From: UBA3210 sp048359995
Lineage (GTDB): Bacteria > Bacillota_I > Bacilli_A > RFN20 > CAG-449
Direction: 5' to 3'
Assembly: GCA_048359995.1 (NCBI GenBank)
Contig: DBGCPK010000017.1
Location: 124,001 to 188,000 of the forward strand
DNA: 64,000 nt
Shown: piece by piece, positions 1-7,722 of the stretch
Position numbering within the stretch: the first letter of the stretch is position 1
Layout: each line of letters begins with the position of its first letter
Notes under the pieces: model-generated
What the model saw: only the letters and a program-made list of their open reading frames with translations
Databases searched by the model: none
What the model was told of the DNA's origin: nothing
Position numbers and translations under genes: made by a program

Positions 1-273
1 GACAACTACGAATTGATCCGCCTCGACGCGTCGGAAATCCTTCGCGTCCGTTTCGTCGACGAAAAGATCTCTTTCGTCAATTGGCATAAAGCGGTTAAAA
101 ATGCTCGCGAACTTCGGAAATACAATGTTACTTTCAAATCGAAATTCTTCGTCGTACGCGGATTTTATTCTGTCGAAATCCGACACAAAGAACAGGATTA
201 CGTTTTGCGAATTCCCGGATATGAAAAAGAAAGCGTCGAAACGCTTTTTCCCGAATTCGGAGAAAGCCGATGA
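1..273 (+). CDS. Unrecognised protein, C-terminal part only
   Basis: The reading frame is open from the first base of the window to a TGA at 271-273, so about 90 C-terminal residues of a longer protein are seen. The visible part is soluble, with alternating strands and basic/aromatic residues (it ends TLFPEFGESR), and shows no motif I recognise. Its stop overlaps the start of the HAD gene in an ATGA arrangement, so it is probably translated with the HAD phosphatase and glycosyltransferase that follow. A role near glycolipid or sugar metabolism is suggested only by those neighbours. The true start lies upstream of the window. Confidence 0.6.
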   Translation, partial: DNYELIRLDASEILRVRFVDEKISFVNWHKAVKNARELRKYNVTFKSKFFVVRGFYSVEIRHKEQDYVLRIPGYEKESVETLFPEFGESR

Positions 274-944
274 TCGTCAAGGATTTTGCCTTTGAGGGGA
301 TCATCTTCGATTTGGACGGCACTTTGATCGATTCGGGAGGTATTTGGGCGGAGGTCGACGAAAAATTCTTTTCGAGAAGAGGTTTATCCATGCCGTCGGA
401 CTATCCTTCCGCGATCGCGCATTTGGGATTTGAAAAAGCCGGCGAATATACAAAAAAACGCTTTGATTTGAAAGAAACTTCGGAAGAGATCGTCCGAGAA
501 TGGGAAAGCGAGGTCGTCGATCTTTATCGGGACGAATTGCTTCTCAAAGACAGCGCGAAGGAATTTCTCCGTCTGGCAGAAGAAAACCGATGCGCTTTGG
601 CAATTGCCACCGCGGCGAGGAAAAATTGTTACGAACCCTGCTTAAAAAGAAACGGAGTCGCGGATTTCTTTTCGGAAATCGTCGATACCACGCGATATCC
701 TTCCGGCAAAAGTTCTCCGGATATCTACTTGGATATCGCGAAAAAGTGGAATATTTCTCCCTCGCGGATTTTGGTGATCGAAGATATCCTCGCGGCGCTT
801 CAAAGCGCGCGTTCGGGTGGTTTTCTCACCTGCGCGATTTACGAGAAAACCTGTAAGGACGAAAAGAAAAAACGACAGGTCAGCGACTTGTATATCGAAT
901 CGTTTCGTGATTTAATGAAAGAGGTAAAGGAGATACAGCGATGA
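270..944 (+). CDS. HAD-superfamily hydrolase (beta-phosphoglucomutase-like)
   Basis: A 224-residue protein with the class-I HAD layout. Motif I is FDLDGTLID near residues 13-21, with nucleophile D14 and acid/base D16. A four-helix cap follows. Motif II is around the ATAAR stretch, a lysine sits in the PSGKSSPD region, and the acidic motif IV is VIEDILAALQSA. The family removes phosphate from small phosphorylated metabolites or isomerises sugar phosphates; the substrate cannot be read from sequence. The start overlaps the upstream stop (ATGA) and the stop overlaps the glycosyltransferase start (ATGA), so the three genes look translationally coupled. Assignment to the superfamily is firm, the substrate is unknown. 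Confidence 0.85.
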   Translation: MIVKDFAFEGIIFDLDGTLIDSGGIWAEVDEKFFSRRGLSMPSDYPSAIAHLGFEKAGEYTKKRFDLKETSEEIVREWESEVVDLYRDELLLKDSAKEFLRLAEENRCALAIATAARKNCYEPCLKRNGVADFFSEIVDTTRYPSGKSSPDIYLDIAKKWNISPSRILVIEDILAALQSARSGGFLTCAIYEKTCKDEKKKRQVSDLYIESFRDLMKEVKEIQR

Positions 945-1987
945 GCAAAATCAAAATCAATATGTACGCGAAAGGTTTAGACATCAAAGGTCAAGGTGTC
1001 GGAAGCGCCTGCATCGAACAGATGGAGATGGTTCGGAATCTCGGCGATTTCGATGTTTCCATCAATGGTCGTCGCAAAAATCGATATGACATCAGGCATA
1101 TCCACACGGTCAATCCGTCGCATTATTTTGCTTTGAACCGAAAGAGGATCAAGGTGTGCGACGTTCACTTCATTCCTGAAATCGACGACGGTTCCTTGAA
1201 GATGCCTAAATTTTTATTCAAACCATATCGGAGTTACGTCCTTCGCTTTTATCGAAAAGCCGACGAGATCATCGTCGTCAACCCGTATTTCATCGACGAG
1301 TTGGTCAAAATCGGAATTCAAAGAGAGCGGATTACCTATATTCCCAACGTGGTGAGCAAAACGCGTTTTCACCCGATCGATCGGAAAGCGCGGGAAGAGG
1401 TCAGAAATTCTTACGATCTTCATGCGGACGATTTCGTCGTTCTGGGGGTCGGGCAGACGCAGACTCGGAAAGGTATTCAGGATTTTATCCGAATCGCGGA
1501 GAAAAATCCGGAAATGAAGTTCGTCTGGGCGGGAGGTTTTACATTCGGCAAGATCACCGCCGGATACGAAGAAATCAAAAAGATGATGGAGAATCCGCCG
1601 AAAAATATGCGCTTTTTAGGTATCATCGATCGGGAAAACATGAACGATCTGTACAATGCCTGCGACGTGCTGTTTTTACCGAGTTATCAGGAACTCTTTC
1701 CGATGACGCTTTTGGAATGCATCAACTGCGATAAACCGTTTTTGGTCCGCGACTTGGAACTCTACGATCGCATCTTTACCGATGATTATATCAAAGGGAC
1801 GAACAACGGGGAGTTCGAAGAGATTCTGAAAAAGATGAAGAGCGATCCGGATTTTTATCGGAAGGCGGTGGAAAAATCGGCCAAACTGGCGGAGTTTTAC
1901 AGCGTGGAGAATGTCAGCAAACTATGGTCGGAATATTACCGTCGGATTTACGATAAATATCCGGATAAGGTGTTGAAAAAGAAATAG
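941..1987 (+). CDS. Glycosyltransferase family 4 protein
   Basis: A 348-residue soluble GT-B protein without a membrane segment. The N-terminal domain holds the GVGSACIEQ glycine-rich acceptor region. The C-terminal nucleotide-sugar domain begins near residue 160 at VVLGVGQTQTRKG and contains the family-4 acidic motif in ELFPMTLLECINCD. Such enzymes transfer a sugar from a nucleotide donor with retention; membrane-associated members in Bacillota often make glycosyl-diacylglycerols, which fits the N-terminal pattern, but the acceptor is not provable here. The start is an ATGA overlap with the HAD gene. No terminator is visible before gpmI, which has its own -10 box. Confidence 0.85.
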   Translation: MSKIKINMYAKGLDIKGQGVGSACIEQMEMVRNLGDFDVSINGRRKNRYDIRHIHTVNPSHYFALNRKRIKVCDVHFIPEIDDGSLKMPKFLFKPYRSYVLRFYRKADEIIVVNPYFIDELVKIGIQRERITYIPNVVSKTRFHPIDRKAREEVRNSYDLHADDFVVLGVGQTQTRKGIQDFIRIAEKNPEMKFVWAGGFTFGKITAGYEEIKKMMENPPKNMRFLGIIDRENMNDLYNACDVLFLPSYQELFPMTLLECINCDKPFLVRDLELYDRIFTDDYIKGTNNGEFEEILKKMKSDPDFYRKAVEKSAKLAEFYSVENVSKLWSEYYRRIYDKYPDKVLKKK

Positions 1988-2027
1988 AAAAGCGGAGAAA
2001 GAAAGGGATTCTTTCGGCGAAATATTC

Positions 2028-2033
2028 TATAAT
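2028..2033 (+). promoter_or_regulatory. -10 box upstream of gpmI
   Basis: A perfect TATAAT lies 25 bases upstream of the gpmI start. The -35 region is weak. The gpmI ribosome site is GAGGAG at about 2046-2051. Confidence 0.5.
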
Positions 2034-2058
2034 AAAAAGCAAAGCGAGGAGAAAAGAA

Positions 2059-3630
2059 ATGAAAAAACCAATTTTGTTAGTGATTATGGATGGCGTGGGA
2101 TTTTCCAAGACCGGTCTAGGCGACGCGGTAACCTTAGCCAATACGCCGAATTTGGATCGATATCTGAAAACGTATCCGAATACGCGCATCAAGGCACACG
2201 GTCCGGCGGTCGGACTTCCCAGCGACGACGATATGGGAAACAGCGAGGTCGGACACAATGCGTTAGGCTGCGGTCAGATCTATTCGCAAGGCGCTAAACT
2301 CGTCAACGAATCGATTTTAAGCGGAAAGATCTATACTTCCGATTCTTGGAAAGAAGTGATCGCCAATGTGAAAGCGCACGATTCGACATTGCACTTTCTG
2401 GGCTTGCTTTCCGATGGCAACGTGCACAGCAATATCTCCCATTTGATCGCGATGATCGAAGAAGCAAAAAAAGAAGGAGTTCGCAAGGTGAGAATTCACG
2501 CTTTGCTCGACGGGAGGGACGTTCCCGCGACGAGCGCGTTAATCTATGTCGATCAGTTGGAAAGCGTGTTGAAAGAACTGAACGACGACTCTTTCGATGC
2601 GAGAATCGCTTCCGGAGGAGGCAGAATGAAGATCACGATGGACCGCTATCAGGCGGACTGGAAAATGGTCGAAAAAGGGTGGCATACCCACGTTTTGGGC
2701 GAAGGAAAGATGTTTGCCTGCGCCCGCGAGGCGATCGAGGAATATCGGAGAGAATATCAGGTCATCGATCAGGATCTTCCGGCATTCGTCATCGGAGAAA
2801 ACGGCCGTCCGGTCGGAAAAATCGTCGATTTCGATTCCGTCGTCTTGTTTAATTTCCGCGGCGATCGTGCGATTGAGATTTCGATGGCTTTCGATCAGAA
2901 GGACTTTTCTCATTTCGACCGTGTCGAGTATCCGAACGTCGTTTACGCCGGACTTCTTCAATATGACGGCGATCTGAAACTTCCGAAACGCTTTTTGGTC
3001 AATCCGCCCGAAATCAAAAATACGCTGACGGAAGTATTGGTGGCCGGAGGCATCAACGAATACGCGATCAGCGAAACGCAGAAATACGGCCATGTCACGT
3101 ATTTCTGGAACGGAAATCGTTCGGCCAAATTCAGCGAAGAACTGGAAACATGGGTCGAAATTCCTTCCGACAACGTTTCCTTTGATCAAAGACCTTGGAT
3201 GAAATCGGCGGAGATCACCGACAAGGTCATTCAGGCATTGAAAGAACACAAATATCAGTTCCTCCGACTTAATTATCCTAACGGAGATATGGTCGGGCAT
3301 ACCGGTTCGCTCGACGCGACGATCTGCGCGATGGAGAGCGTCGATCTCGCTTTGGCGCGGTTGGAAAAAGTCTGCAAGGAAGAGGGATATACTTTGATCG
3401 TTACGGCCGATCACGGCAATGCCGACGAAATGCTCGAAAAGAACAAGAAAGGGGAAATTCAGGTGCGCACGGCGCATTCGCTGAATCCGGTTCCGTTCAT
3501 CATCGTCGACGACGATCTTCATTTCGAGATCGCCGAAGGAAACTTCGGTCTGGCTAACGTCGCGCCGACGATCGTCAAAATGCTGGAACTTCCGATTCCG
3601 GAAAGTTGGGAAAAACCGATCATCCGTTGA
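2059..3630 (+). CDS. gpmI: 2,3-bisphosphoglycerate-independent phosphoglycerate mutase
   Basis: A 523-residue protein, close to the usual 510-515. It interconverts 3- and 2-phosphoglycerate in glycolysis and gluconeogenesis through a phosphoserine intermediate and two manganese ions, in the cytosol. Visible signatures are the N-terminal metal motif VIMDGVG, the catalytic serine in DDMGNSEVGHN (near residue 61), the arginine/aspartate cluster in HALLDGRDVPATS, the FNFRGDRA motif, and the C-terminal metal motif TADHGNADEM. It is preceded by a TATAAT and a good ribosome site. The gap to thiI is 20 bases, so both may be co-transcribed. Confidence 0.97.
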   Translation: MKKPILLVIMDGVGFSKTGLGDAVTLANTPNLDRYLKTYPNTRIKAHGPAVGLPSDDDMGNSEVGHNALGCGQIYSQGAKLVNESILSGKIYTSDSWKEVIANVKAHDSTLHFLGLLSDGNVHSNISHLIAMIEEAKKEGVRKVRIHALLDGRDVPATSALIYVDQLESVLKELNDDSFDARIASGGGRMKITMDRYQADWKMVEKGWHTHVLGEGKMFACAREAIEEYRREYQVIDQDLPAFVIGENGRPVGKIVDFDSVVLFNFRGDRAIEISMAFDQKDFSHFDRVEYPNVVYAGLLQYDGDLKLPKRFLVNPPEIKNTLTEVLVAGGINEYAISETQKYGHVTYFWNGNRSAKFSEELETWVEIPSDNVSFDQRPWMKSAEITDKVIQALKEHKYQFLRLNYPNGDMVGHTGSLDATICAMESVDLALARLEKVCKEEGYTLIVTADHGNADEMLEKNKKGEIQVRTAHSLNPVPFIIVDDDLHFEIAEGNFGLANVAPTIVKMLELPIPESWEKPIIR

Positions 3631-3650
3631 GAAAAAGCAAAGGCAGAACG

Positions 3651-4850
3651 ATGGAAAAAGCATTGATCATGGTCCGCTACGGGGAGTTATCCACCAAAGG
3701 GAAGAATAAGCGGAATTTCATCGCGCTTCTCGCGGAGAACATCCGAAGAACGCTCAAATCTTTCGATCGCCTGACCTACGAAGTTCGTCAGGATCACATC
3801 TACATTCATCTCAACGGTGAGGACGATTCGGAAGTGGCCGCCTTGTTGAAGGACGTTTCGGGGGCGAGTTCTTTTTCCGTCGTCTACAAAGTTCGCAATG
3901 ACATCGAAGAGATGAAGAAAGTCTGCCTCGAACTGGCGTTGGAAGCGAACAAAAAGACGTTTAAAATCAAGGCGCGTCGTGCGGAAAAGTCTTTTCCGAT
4001 GATCAGCGACGAAATCAACCGAGCCATCGCCGGACATATCCTGAAAAACAGCGGATATAAAGTCGACGTGCATCACCCCGAACTTTTGATCAGCTTGATC
4101 GTCCGTCAGAACGAAACCTATGCTTTTACCGACGAAGTTAAGGGCGCGGGAGGCTATCCTCTCGGGATCGCCGGAAAGGGGTTGATGATGCTCTCGGGAG
4201 GAATCGATTCGCCGGTGGCTTGCTATCTGATGATGAAACGGGGAATACGCATGGAGTGCATTCACTTCGCTTCGCCGCCTTATACCAATCAGGCCGTCAT
4301 CACCAAAATCACCGATATTTTGAAAGTGCTGTCTCGCTATCAGGGAAGCATTCGCCTCACGATCATTCCGTTCACGAAATTGCAGGAAGAAATCTATAAA
4401 CACGCGAGAGAAAGTTACGCGATCACCATCATGCGGAGAATGATGTATCGTATCGCGGAAATCGTCGCCGAAAAGGACCGCTGTCTGGTTCTTTCCAACG
4501 GAGAATCGATCGGCCAAGTGGCTTCTCAAACATTGAAAAGCATTTCCGAGATCGAAAAGGCGGCTTCGATGCCGGTAATCCGTCCTCTGGCGATTTTCGA
4601 TAAAGTCGACATCATTCGATTGAGCAAAGAGATCGGCACATATGAGATTTCCATCCGCCCGTATGAAGATTGTTGTACGATCTTCGATCCGAAAAATCCG
4701 GTAACGCAGCCGAAAGGAGAAGTCATCGGTAAGATCGAGGAAAGTTTCGATTACGCCTCTTTAATTGAAGAATGCATCTTGAACCGCAAGGTGATCCGCA
4801 TAGACGAAAATTACGTTCCGGAAGAAGAGAATTTCGAAAAATATTTATAA
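3651..4850 (+). CDS. thiI: tRNA 4-thiouridine synthase ThiI (short form)
   Basis: It adenylates tRNA uridine 8 and accepts sulfur from a cysteine desulfurase to form 4-thiouridine; it can also serve thiamine thiazole synthesis. I place the start at ATG 3651 (MEKALIMVRYGELSTKG), after AAAGGCAG; longer reads into gpmI do not match the family start. The 399-residue length matches the Bacillus form lacking the C-terminal rhodanese domain. Order: ferredoxin-like region and THUMP (about 1-165), then a PP-loop domain with SGGIDSPVA and the conserved cysteine stretch PYEDCCTIFDP. No iscS/nifS-like partner lies in the window. Confidence 0.95.
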   Translation: MEKALIMVRYGELSTKGKNKRNFIALLAENIRRTLKSFDRLTYEVRQDHIYIHLNGEDDSEVAALLKDVSGASSFSVVYKVRNDIEEMKKVCLELALEANKKTFKIKARRAEKSFPMISDEINRAIAGHILKNSGYKVDVHHPELLISLIVRQNETYAFTDEVKGAGGYPLGIAGKGLMMLSGGIDSPVACYLMMKRGIRMECIHFASPPYTNQAVITKITDILKVLSRYQGSIRLTIIPFTKLQEEIYKHARESYAITIMRRMMYRIAEIVAEKDRCLVLSNGESIGQVASQTLKSISEIEKAASMPVIRPLAIFDKVDIIRLSKEIGTYEISIRPYEDCCTIFDPKNPVTQPKGEVIGKIEESFDYASLIEECILNRKVIRIDENYVPEEENFEKYL

Positions 4851-4894
4851 AAAGGTCGAAGATGTCAACACTACTCTTAGAAAGAGGTGAACTT

Positions 4895-5086
4895 ATGAGG
4901 AACACATCCAAAGACAAGACTTCCAAAAAGAGCAGCGCTCGCGACACCAAGACCAACAGAAACGCTACGAAGGAAGAATACGGAAGAGAACAGGGAACTC
5001 CGCAGACGAACCAACAGCGTTCTTCGAGAGCGAACAACTGTTCTACCCGCTCGAAGAAATCAAACTCGACCAAAGACTGCAAATAA
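4895..5086 (+). CDS. Small basic disordered protein, unrecognised
   Basis: 63 residues starting MRNTSKDKTSKK, preceded by a near-perfect ribosome site AAAGAGGTGA at 4881-4890 with correct spacing, and followed at once by a strong terminator, so it looks like a real single gene. It is extremely hydrophilic (Lys, Ser, Thr, Asn, Arg, Gln) with no predicted hydrophobic core and two cysteines near the end (NNCSTRSKK, TKDCK). The composition resembles small disordered spore or nucleic-acid-binding proteins, but I see no match to a named family. The ytfI-ytfJ pair right after the terminator makes a sporulation-derived role conceivable. This is inference only. Confidence 0.6.
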   Translation: MRNTSKDKTSKKSSARDTKTNRNATKEEYGREQGTPQTNQQRSSRANNCSTRSKKSNSTKDCK

Positions 5087-5100
5087 GATCTTGCAGGTAA

Positions 5101-5132
5101 AAACAGGAAACGTTCAGTTTCCTGTTTTTTTT
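5101..5132 (+). terminator. Intrinsic terminator after the small basic gene
   Basis: An 11-bp stem AAACAGGAAAC / GTTTCCTGTTT with a 5-base loop, followed by a run of T. It ends the gpmI-thiI-small-protein group. Confidence 0.85.
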
Positions 5133-5162
5133 GTAAGAAATCTCCCGTACGACGCATACTAA

Positions 5163-5669
5163 ATGCGTATGATCATCTACTATGCGTTTCTTTCCATTCT
5201 GTTTATCCTCTATTTCCTCTTTGCCTACGAGTTCACGCTTCGCGTCGACATCTCCTTGCATCATTTGAAAGTCAAAGCGTTCTTTATTCCTGTTTTGTAT
5301 CTGAAAGGCGAAAAGTATCGGAAGTTTTTAAAAAAACTGATTCCGAAAGATCAGAATCAGATGAACGAAGAAATCGACGTTTCTTCTCTGATCACGCTGG
5401 TGCATATCGATTTTCTTTCGGTGGAGATCATGAAGAATATCGTCGATTACGTCCATTATATCTTTATGGTGCAGATTCTCGGCATCGTTCATCGCGTCTT
5501 TGCGCCGCTTTTGCAAGAATACGTTGAAAAATATCGGTTTAATATTCACACCGATGAGCAAAATAATCTCAGGATCAGAACGAAATTCCATTTCAACATC
5601 GGAATCATTCTGATCAATCTGCTGTTAATCAAAAGGAGGTATCGCCATGTTCCGAAGACCCATCAATGA
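5163..5669 (+). CDS. YtfI-like DUF2953 membrane protein
   Basis: 168 residues with an N-terminal membrane segment (about residues 4-24, IIYYAFLSILFILYFLFAYE), then a strand-rich domain starting LRVDISLHHLKVKAFFIP, and a second hydrophobic stretch near the C-terminus. In Bacillus subtilis, ytfI (DUF2953) sits directly upstream of the sporulation gene ytfJ. The same order here, with a 23-base overlap into ytfJ, supports the assignment more than raw similarity does. The protein is somewhat shorter than YtfI. The ATG at 5163 has no strong ribosome site; an inverted repeat ACGCAT/ATGCGT straddles the start and may affect translation or be chance. Confidence 0.65.
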   Translation: MRMIIYYAFLSILFILYFLFAYEFTLRVDISLHHLKVKAFFIPVLYLKGEKYRKFLKKLIPKDQNQMNEEIDVSSLITLVHIDFLSVEIMKNIVDYVHYIFMVQILGIVHRVFAPLLQEYVEKYRFNIHTDEQNNLRIRTKFHFNIGIILINLLLIKRRYRHVPKTHQ

Positions 5670-6036
5670 GATGCTCAGCGCGTCGTTAGAATCGTTGTCG
5701 GGACTCATCGATTCCAGCAAAATCATCGGGAAGCCGATTCGCATCGACGAAAACAAAATCGTCGTTCCGATTTCCAAAGTCACGTTGGGATTCGGCGTCG
5801 GAGGCAGCGAATTCTCGATCAATCATCCGAAAGATAAGAAAAAAAAGAACGAGTTGTCCTTTGAAATCGGTGAAGAGACTTATCCTTACGGGGGTGGTCA
5901 GCTGGGAGGAATGTCGATGATTCCGGAGGCCTTTTTGATCATCGACGGCAAGGATTCGAAGATCGTCTATTTTGACAAAAATCCGTCACTTTTCGTCAAA
6001 ACGCTGGACTTGATAAAAGAAATACTGAAAAAGTAG
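5647..6036 (+). CDS. ytfJ: YtfJ/GerW family sporulation protein
   Basis: 129 residues. Clear family features are the N-terminal helix (RRPINEMLSASLESL), the GKPI..ENKIVVPISKV strand pair, the glycine-rich VTLGFGVGGSEF, and the second glycine cluster YPYGGGQLGGMSMIPEAFLII. In Bacilli and Clostridia this family is made in the forespore; GerW affects germination. The ribosome site AAAGGAGG at 5632-5639 is excellent. Being coupled to a ytfI-like gene reproduces the Bacillus arrangement. No other sporulation gene is visible in the window, so whether the organism forms spores is open. A terminator shared with rplT follows. Confidence 0.9.
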   Translation: MFRRPINEMLSASLESLSGLIDSSKIIGKPIRIDENKIVVPISKVTLGFGVGGSEFSINHPKDKKKKNELSFEIGEETYPYGGGQLGGMSMIPEAFLIIDGKDSKIVYFDKNPSLFVKTLDLIKEILKK

Positions 6037-6090
6037 TTTCGGGTAAGGAAATGAAGAGCAATCCAATTTCTTATCCGTTTCGGACAAAAT

Positions 6091-6128
6091 AAAAACAGGA
6101 TTGCAACAACGGCAAATCCTGTTTTTTT
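6091..6128. terminator. Bidirectional terminator between ytfJ and rplT
   Basis: AAAACAGGATT..GC pairs with GC..AAATCCTGTTTT. T-rich tracts on both sides let it end ytfJ transcription on plus and the infC operon on minus. Confidence 0.75.
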
Positions 6129-6139
6129 ATTTCCGTTTG

Positions 6140-6496
6140 CTACTTGGCAAGCGCCTTTTTGGCCGTATCGACCAAGGAAGCGAAAGCCGGTTCGTCGGTA
6201 ATCGCCATTTCCGAAAGCATTTTGCGGTTGATGGCAATACCCGCTAATTTCAGCCCGTGCATCAGCGTGGAATAGTTGATGTCGTAGTTGCGGCAAGCGG
6301 CATTGATTCGGACGATCCACAGTTTGCGGTAGTCCTGTTTGATTTTTCTTCTGGACACATAGGCATAGTGAAGGGAATGAATCACCTGCTCGTTAGCCGT
6401 CTTGTAAAGCGCGTGTTTCGAACCGAAATACCCTTTGGCTCTCTTTAAGACTTTTTTGCGTCTTGCGTGCGTGGTTGTTCCGCCTTTTACTCTCAT
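6140..6496 (-). CDS. rplT: 50S ribosomal protein L20
   Basis: 118 residues beginning MRVKGGTTTHARRKKVLK, the classic basic L20 start, with the conserved RRKIKQDYRKLWIVRINAA core that binds 23S rRNA. L20 is needed early in 50S assembly and in Bacillota represses its own operon by binding the leader. It is last in infC-rpmI-rplT, 14 bases after rpmI, with an AAGGAGG ribosome site. Confidence 0.98.
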   Translation of the reverse strand: MRVKGGTTTHARRKKVLKRAKGYFGSKHALYKTANEQVIHSLHYAYVSRRKIKQDYRKLWIVRINAACRNYDINYSTLMHGLKLAGIAINRKMLSEMAITDEPAFASLVDTAKKALAK

Positions 6497-6510
6497 CTGA
6501 TACTACCTCC

Positions 6511-6705
6511 TTATTTCTGGATGAGAATTCTTACTCTCTTGATATCGGAATTGCTCATCGTGTTCGGCATTCTCAGATGCCTTTTTTGTTTCGTCGATTT
6601 GTTGTGCGACAGATGGCTCACATGGGAATGGAAAATTTTGACTTTTCCCGAACCGGTTACCTTGACTCTTTTCAGCAAGGCGCGTTTTGATTTCATTTTT
6701 GGCAT
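6511..6705 (-). CDS. rpmI: 50S ribosomal protein L35
   Basis: 64 residues, MPKMKSKRALLKRVKVTGSG, the conserved L35 start, and a basic C-terminal half with KRHLRMPNTMSNSDIKRV. It is part of the large subunit and is co-transcribed with infC and rplT. The ribosome site is AGGAGGT. Eleven bases separate it from infC. Confidence 0.98.
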   Translation of the reverse strand: MPKMKSKRALLKRVKVTGSGKVKIFHSHVSHLSHNKSTKQKRHLRMPNTMSNSDIKRVRILIQK

Positions 6706-6716
6706 AGTTTGACCTC

Positions 6717-7277
6717 CTATTTCTTATGCTTGGATGCTAAAATGCAGATCAGGAGTTTTCCGTCCAGTTTGGCTTCCTTTTCAATGGTTGAATTTTCCGC
6801 GCAACCGGCGATGAAGCGATTGATAACTTCTTCTCCAACTTCAATGTGCGAGAGTTGTCTTCCGCGAAAGCGAAGAGCAATTTTCACTTTGTCTCCGGCC
6901 AAAAGAAATTTGTTGGCGATGCGGATTTTGGTGTCGAGATCGTGCTGCCCGATGACCGGAGTCAACTGGACTTCCTTGATGTCGATTTTCTTTGCTTTCT
7001 GGTTGCGGTTCATCTCTTTCTGCTTCCGTTGCATTTCGAAACGATATTTTCCGTAGTTCAGAATTTTGCATACCGGCGGGTTGGCGTCTTTGGAGACGCA
7101 GACCAAGTCGAGATTGTACGTTTCGGCCACTTGCAAAGCGCGAAGACGAGGCATCACGCCAAGAGAAACTCCGTCTGGCCCGATTACTCTCACGTTCGGG
7201 AAACGCACCGCTTCATTCACCAAATCTCCGTTGTCGTTTTTTTTCTGATTCGGCCGCTGATCATTGAAATTATTGAT
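6717..7277 (-). CDS. infC: Translation initiation factor IF-3, probable ATC start
   Basis: IF-3 binds the 30S subunit and proofreads the start codon. About 186 residues: N-domain (LVNEAVRFPNVRVIGPDG), linker rich in Lys/Gln, and C-domain (VQLTPVIGQHDLDTKIRIANKFL, KIALRFRGRQLSH). No ATG exists in frame near the expected start. A perfect AAGGAGG at 7286-7292 is followed after 8 bases by ATC (7275-7277); a TTG lies only 2 bases from the Shine-Dalgarno and is too close. IF-3 genes classically start at AUU/AUC-type codons so that IF-3 represses itself, which fits. First gene of infC-rpmI-rplT. Confidence 0.9.
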   Translation of the reverse strand: MNNFNDQRPNQKKNDNGDLVNEAVRFPNVRVIGPDGVSLGVMPRLRALQVAETYNLDLVCVSKDANPPVCKILNYGKYRFEMQRKQKEMNRNQKAKKIDIKEVQLTPVIGQHDLDTKIRIANKFLLAGDKVKIALRFRGRQLSHIEVGEEVINRFIAGCAENSTIEKEAKLDGKLLICILASKHKK

Positions 7278-7285
7278 AAACAAAT

Positions 7286-7420
7286 CCTCCTTGAAATAAA
7301 ACGGGCAGAGAAGTCTCCGCCCGTTGAAAATCCTTTTAAAACGATGTGAGTTTTTACCAATCCGATAAATCCGATCTGGTGAGAAACGGGCGTTTCTTCT
7401 TTCCACAATTTATTTACTCC
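7286..7420 (-). promoter_or_regulatory. Ribosomal protein L20-type leader of the infC operon
   Basis: Read on minus, the untranslated leader carries an upstream element AAACGCCCGTTT (7384-7395) and a downstream hairpin AACGGGC...GCCCGTT (7299-7324) followed by a short T-rich stretch. The left arm of the hairpin can pair instead with the upstream CGCCCGTT, giving mutually exclusive structures as in the Bacillus L20 leader, where L20 binding promotes premature termination. The pairing is seen directly; L20 control is inferred from the family. Confidence 0.7.
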
Positions 7421-7423
7421 ATT

Positions 7424-7452
7424 ATCATACTCACCGCAGGCTTTCTTGTCAA
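7424..7452 (-). promoter_or_regulatory. Promoter of infC-rpmI-rplT
   Basis: On minus: -35 TTGACA (7447-7452), 17-bp spacer, -10 TATGAT (7424-7429). About 140 bases upstream of the infC start. Confidence 0.85.
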
Positions 7453-7516
7453 CGGATATTTTCAATTTACACCGATTTTTTTTCTTCGTCGTCGGGCAAA
7501 GGTTTAAAAAGGGATA

Positions 7517-7545
7517 TTGCGAAAATCATCGCGATTTGCTACAAT
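7517..7545 (+). promoter_or_regulatory. Promoter of the structured RNA/tkt unit
   Basis: -35 TTGCGA (7517-7522), 17-bp spacer, -10 TACAAT (7540-7545), placed so that transcription would begin at the first arm of the long closing stem described next. Confidence 0.7.
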
Positions 7546-7552
7546 AATTTTG

Positions 7553-7701
7553 TCTAGGGGGAAATGCGTTTCCTACATTATTTTTCGGGGAATCCTTTTC
7601 ATCTCTATGGTGTTGAATGCCAAACATAACCTCTTTGGAATCCTAAAATAGAGAAAGGATGCCCACTTGGTCAAGGATAGGATTATCCTTATCCCTCTAG
7701 A
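7553..7701 (+). ncRNA. Structured RNA candidate, possibly 6S RNA or tkt leader
   Basis: No open frame fits this stretch, yet its ends pair: TCTAGGGGG (7553-7561) with CCCTCTAGA (7693-7701). Inside, ATCCTTT and TCTCTAT (7592-7608) pair with ATAGAGA and AAAGGAT (7648-7660), forming a long arm with further pairs (CCAAA/TTTGG) at its tip. A small hairpin AAGGATA-GGAT-TATCCTT (7673-7690) sits on the 3' side of the open middle. A closing stem, central bubble, long terminal arm and 3'-side hairpin, about 150-190 nt in all, is the 6S RNA plan. It could equally be a 5' leader of transketolase. The pairing is seen; the identity is inferred. Confidence 0.5.
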
Positions 7702-7722
7702 TCTTATCATTTGGAGAAAACT

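Noticed and set aside
2539..3663. Long minus-strand open frame (374 codons) opposite gpmI
   Set aside because: It is fully antisense to a certain gene, lacks a ribosome site, and its composition (many R, F, D, H) is the mirror of GAA/GAT/CG-rich coding on the other strand.
5150..5172. ACGCAT/ATGCGT inverted repeat at the start of the ytfI-like gene as an operator
   Set aside because: Only six-base arms and no second copy; could be chance.
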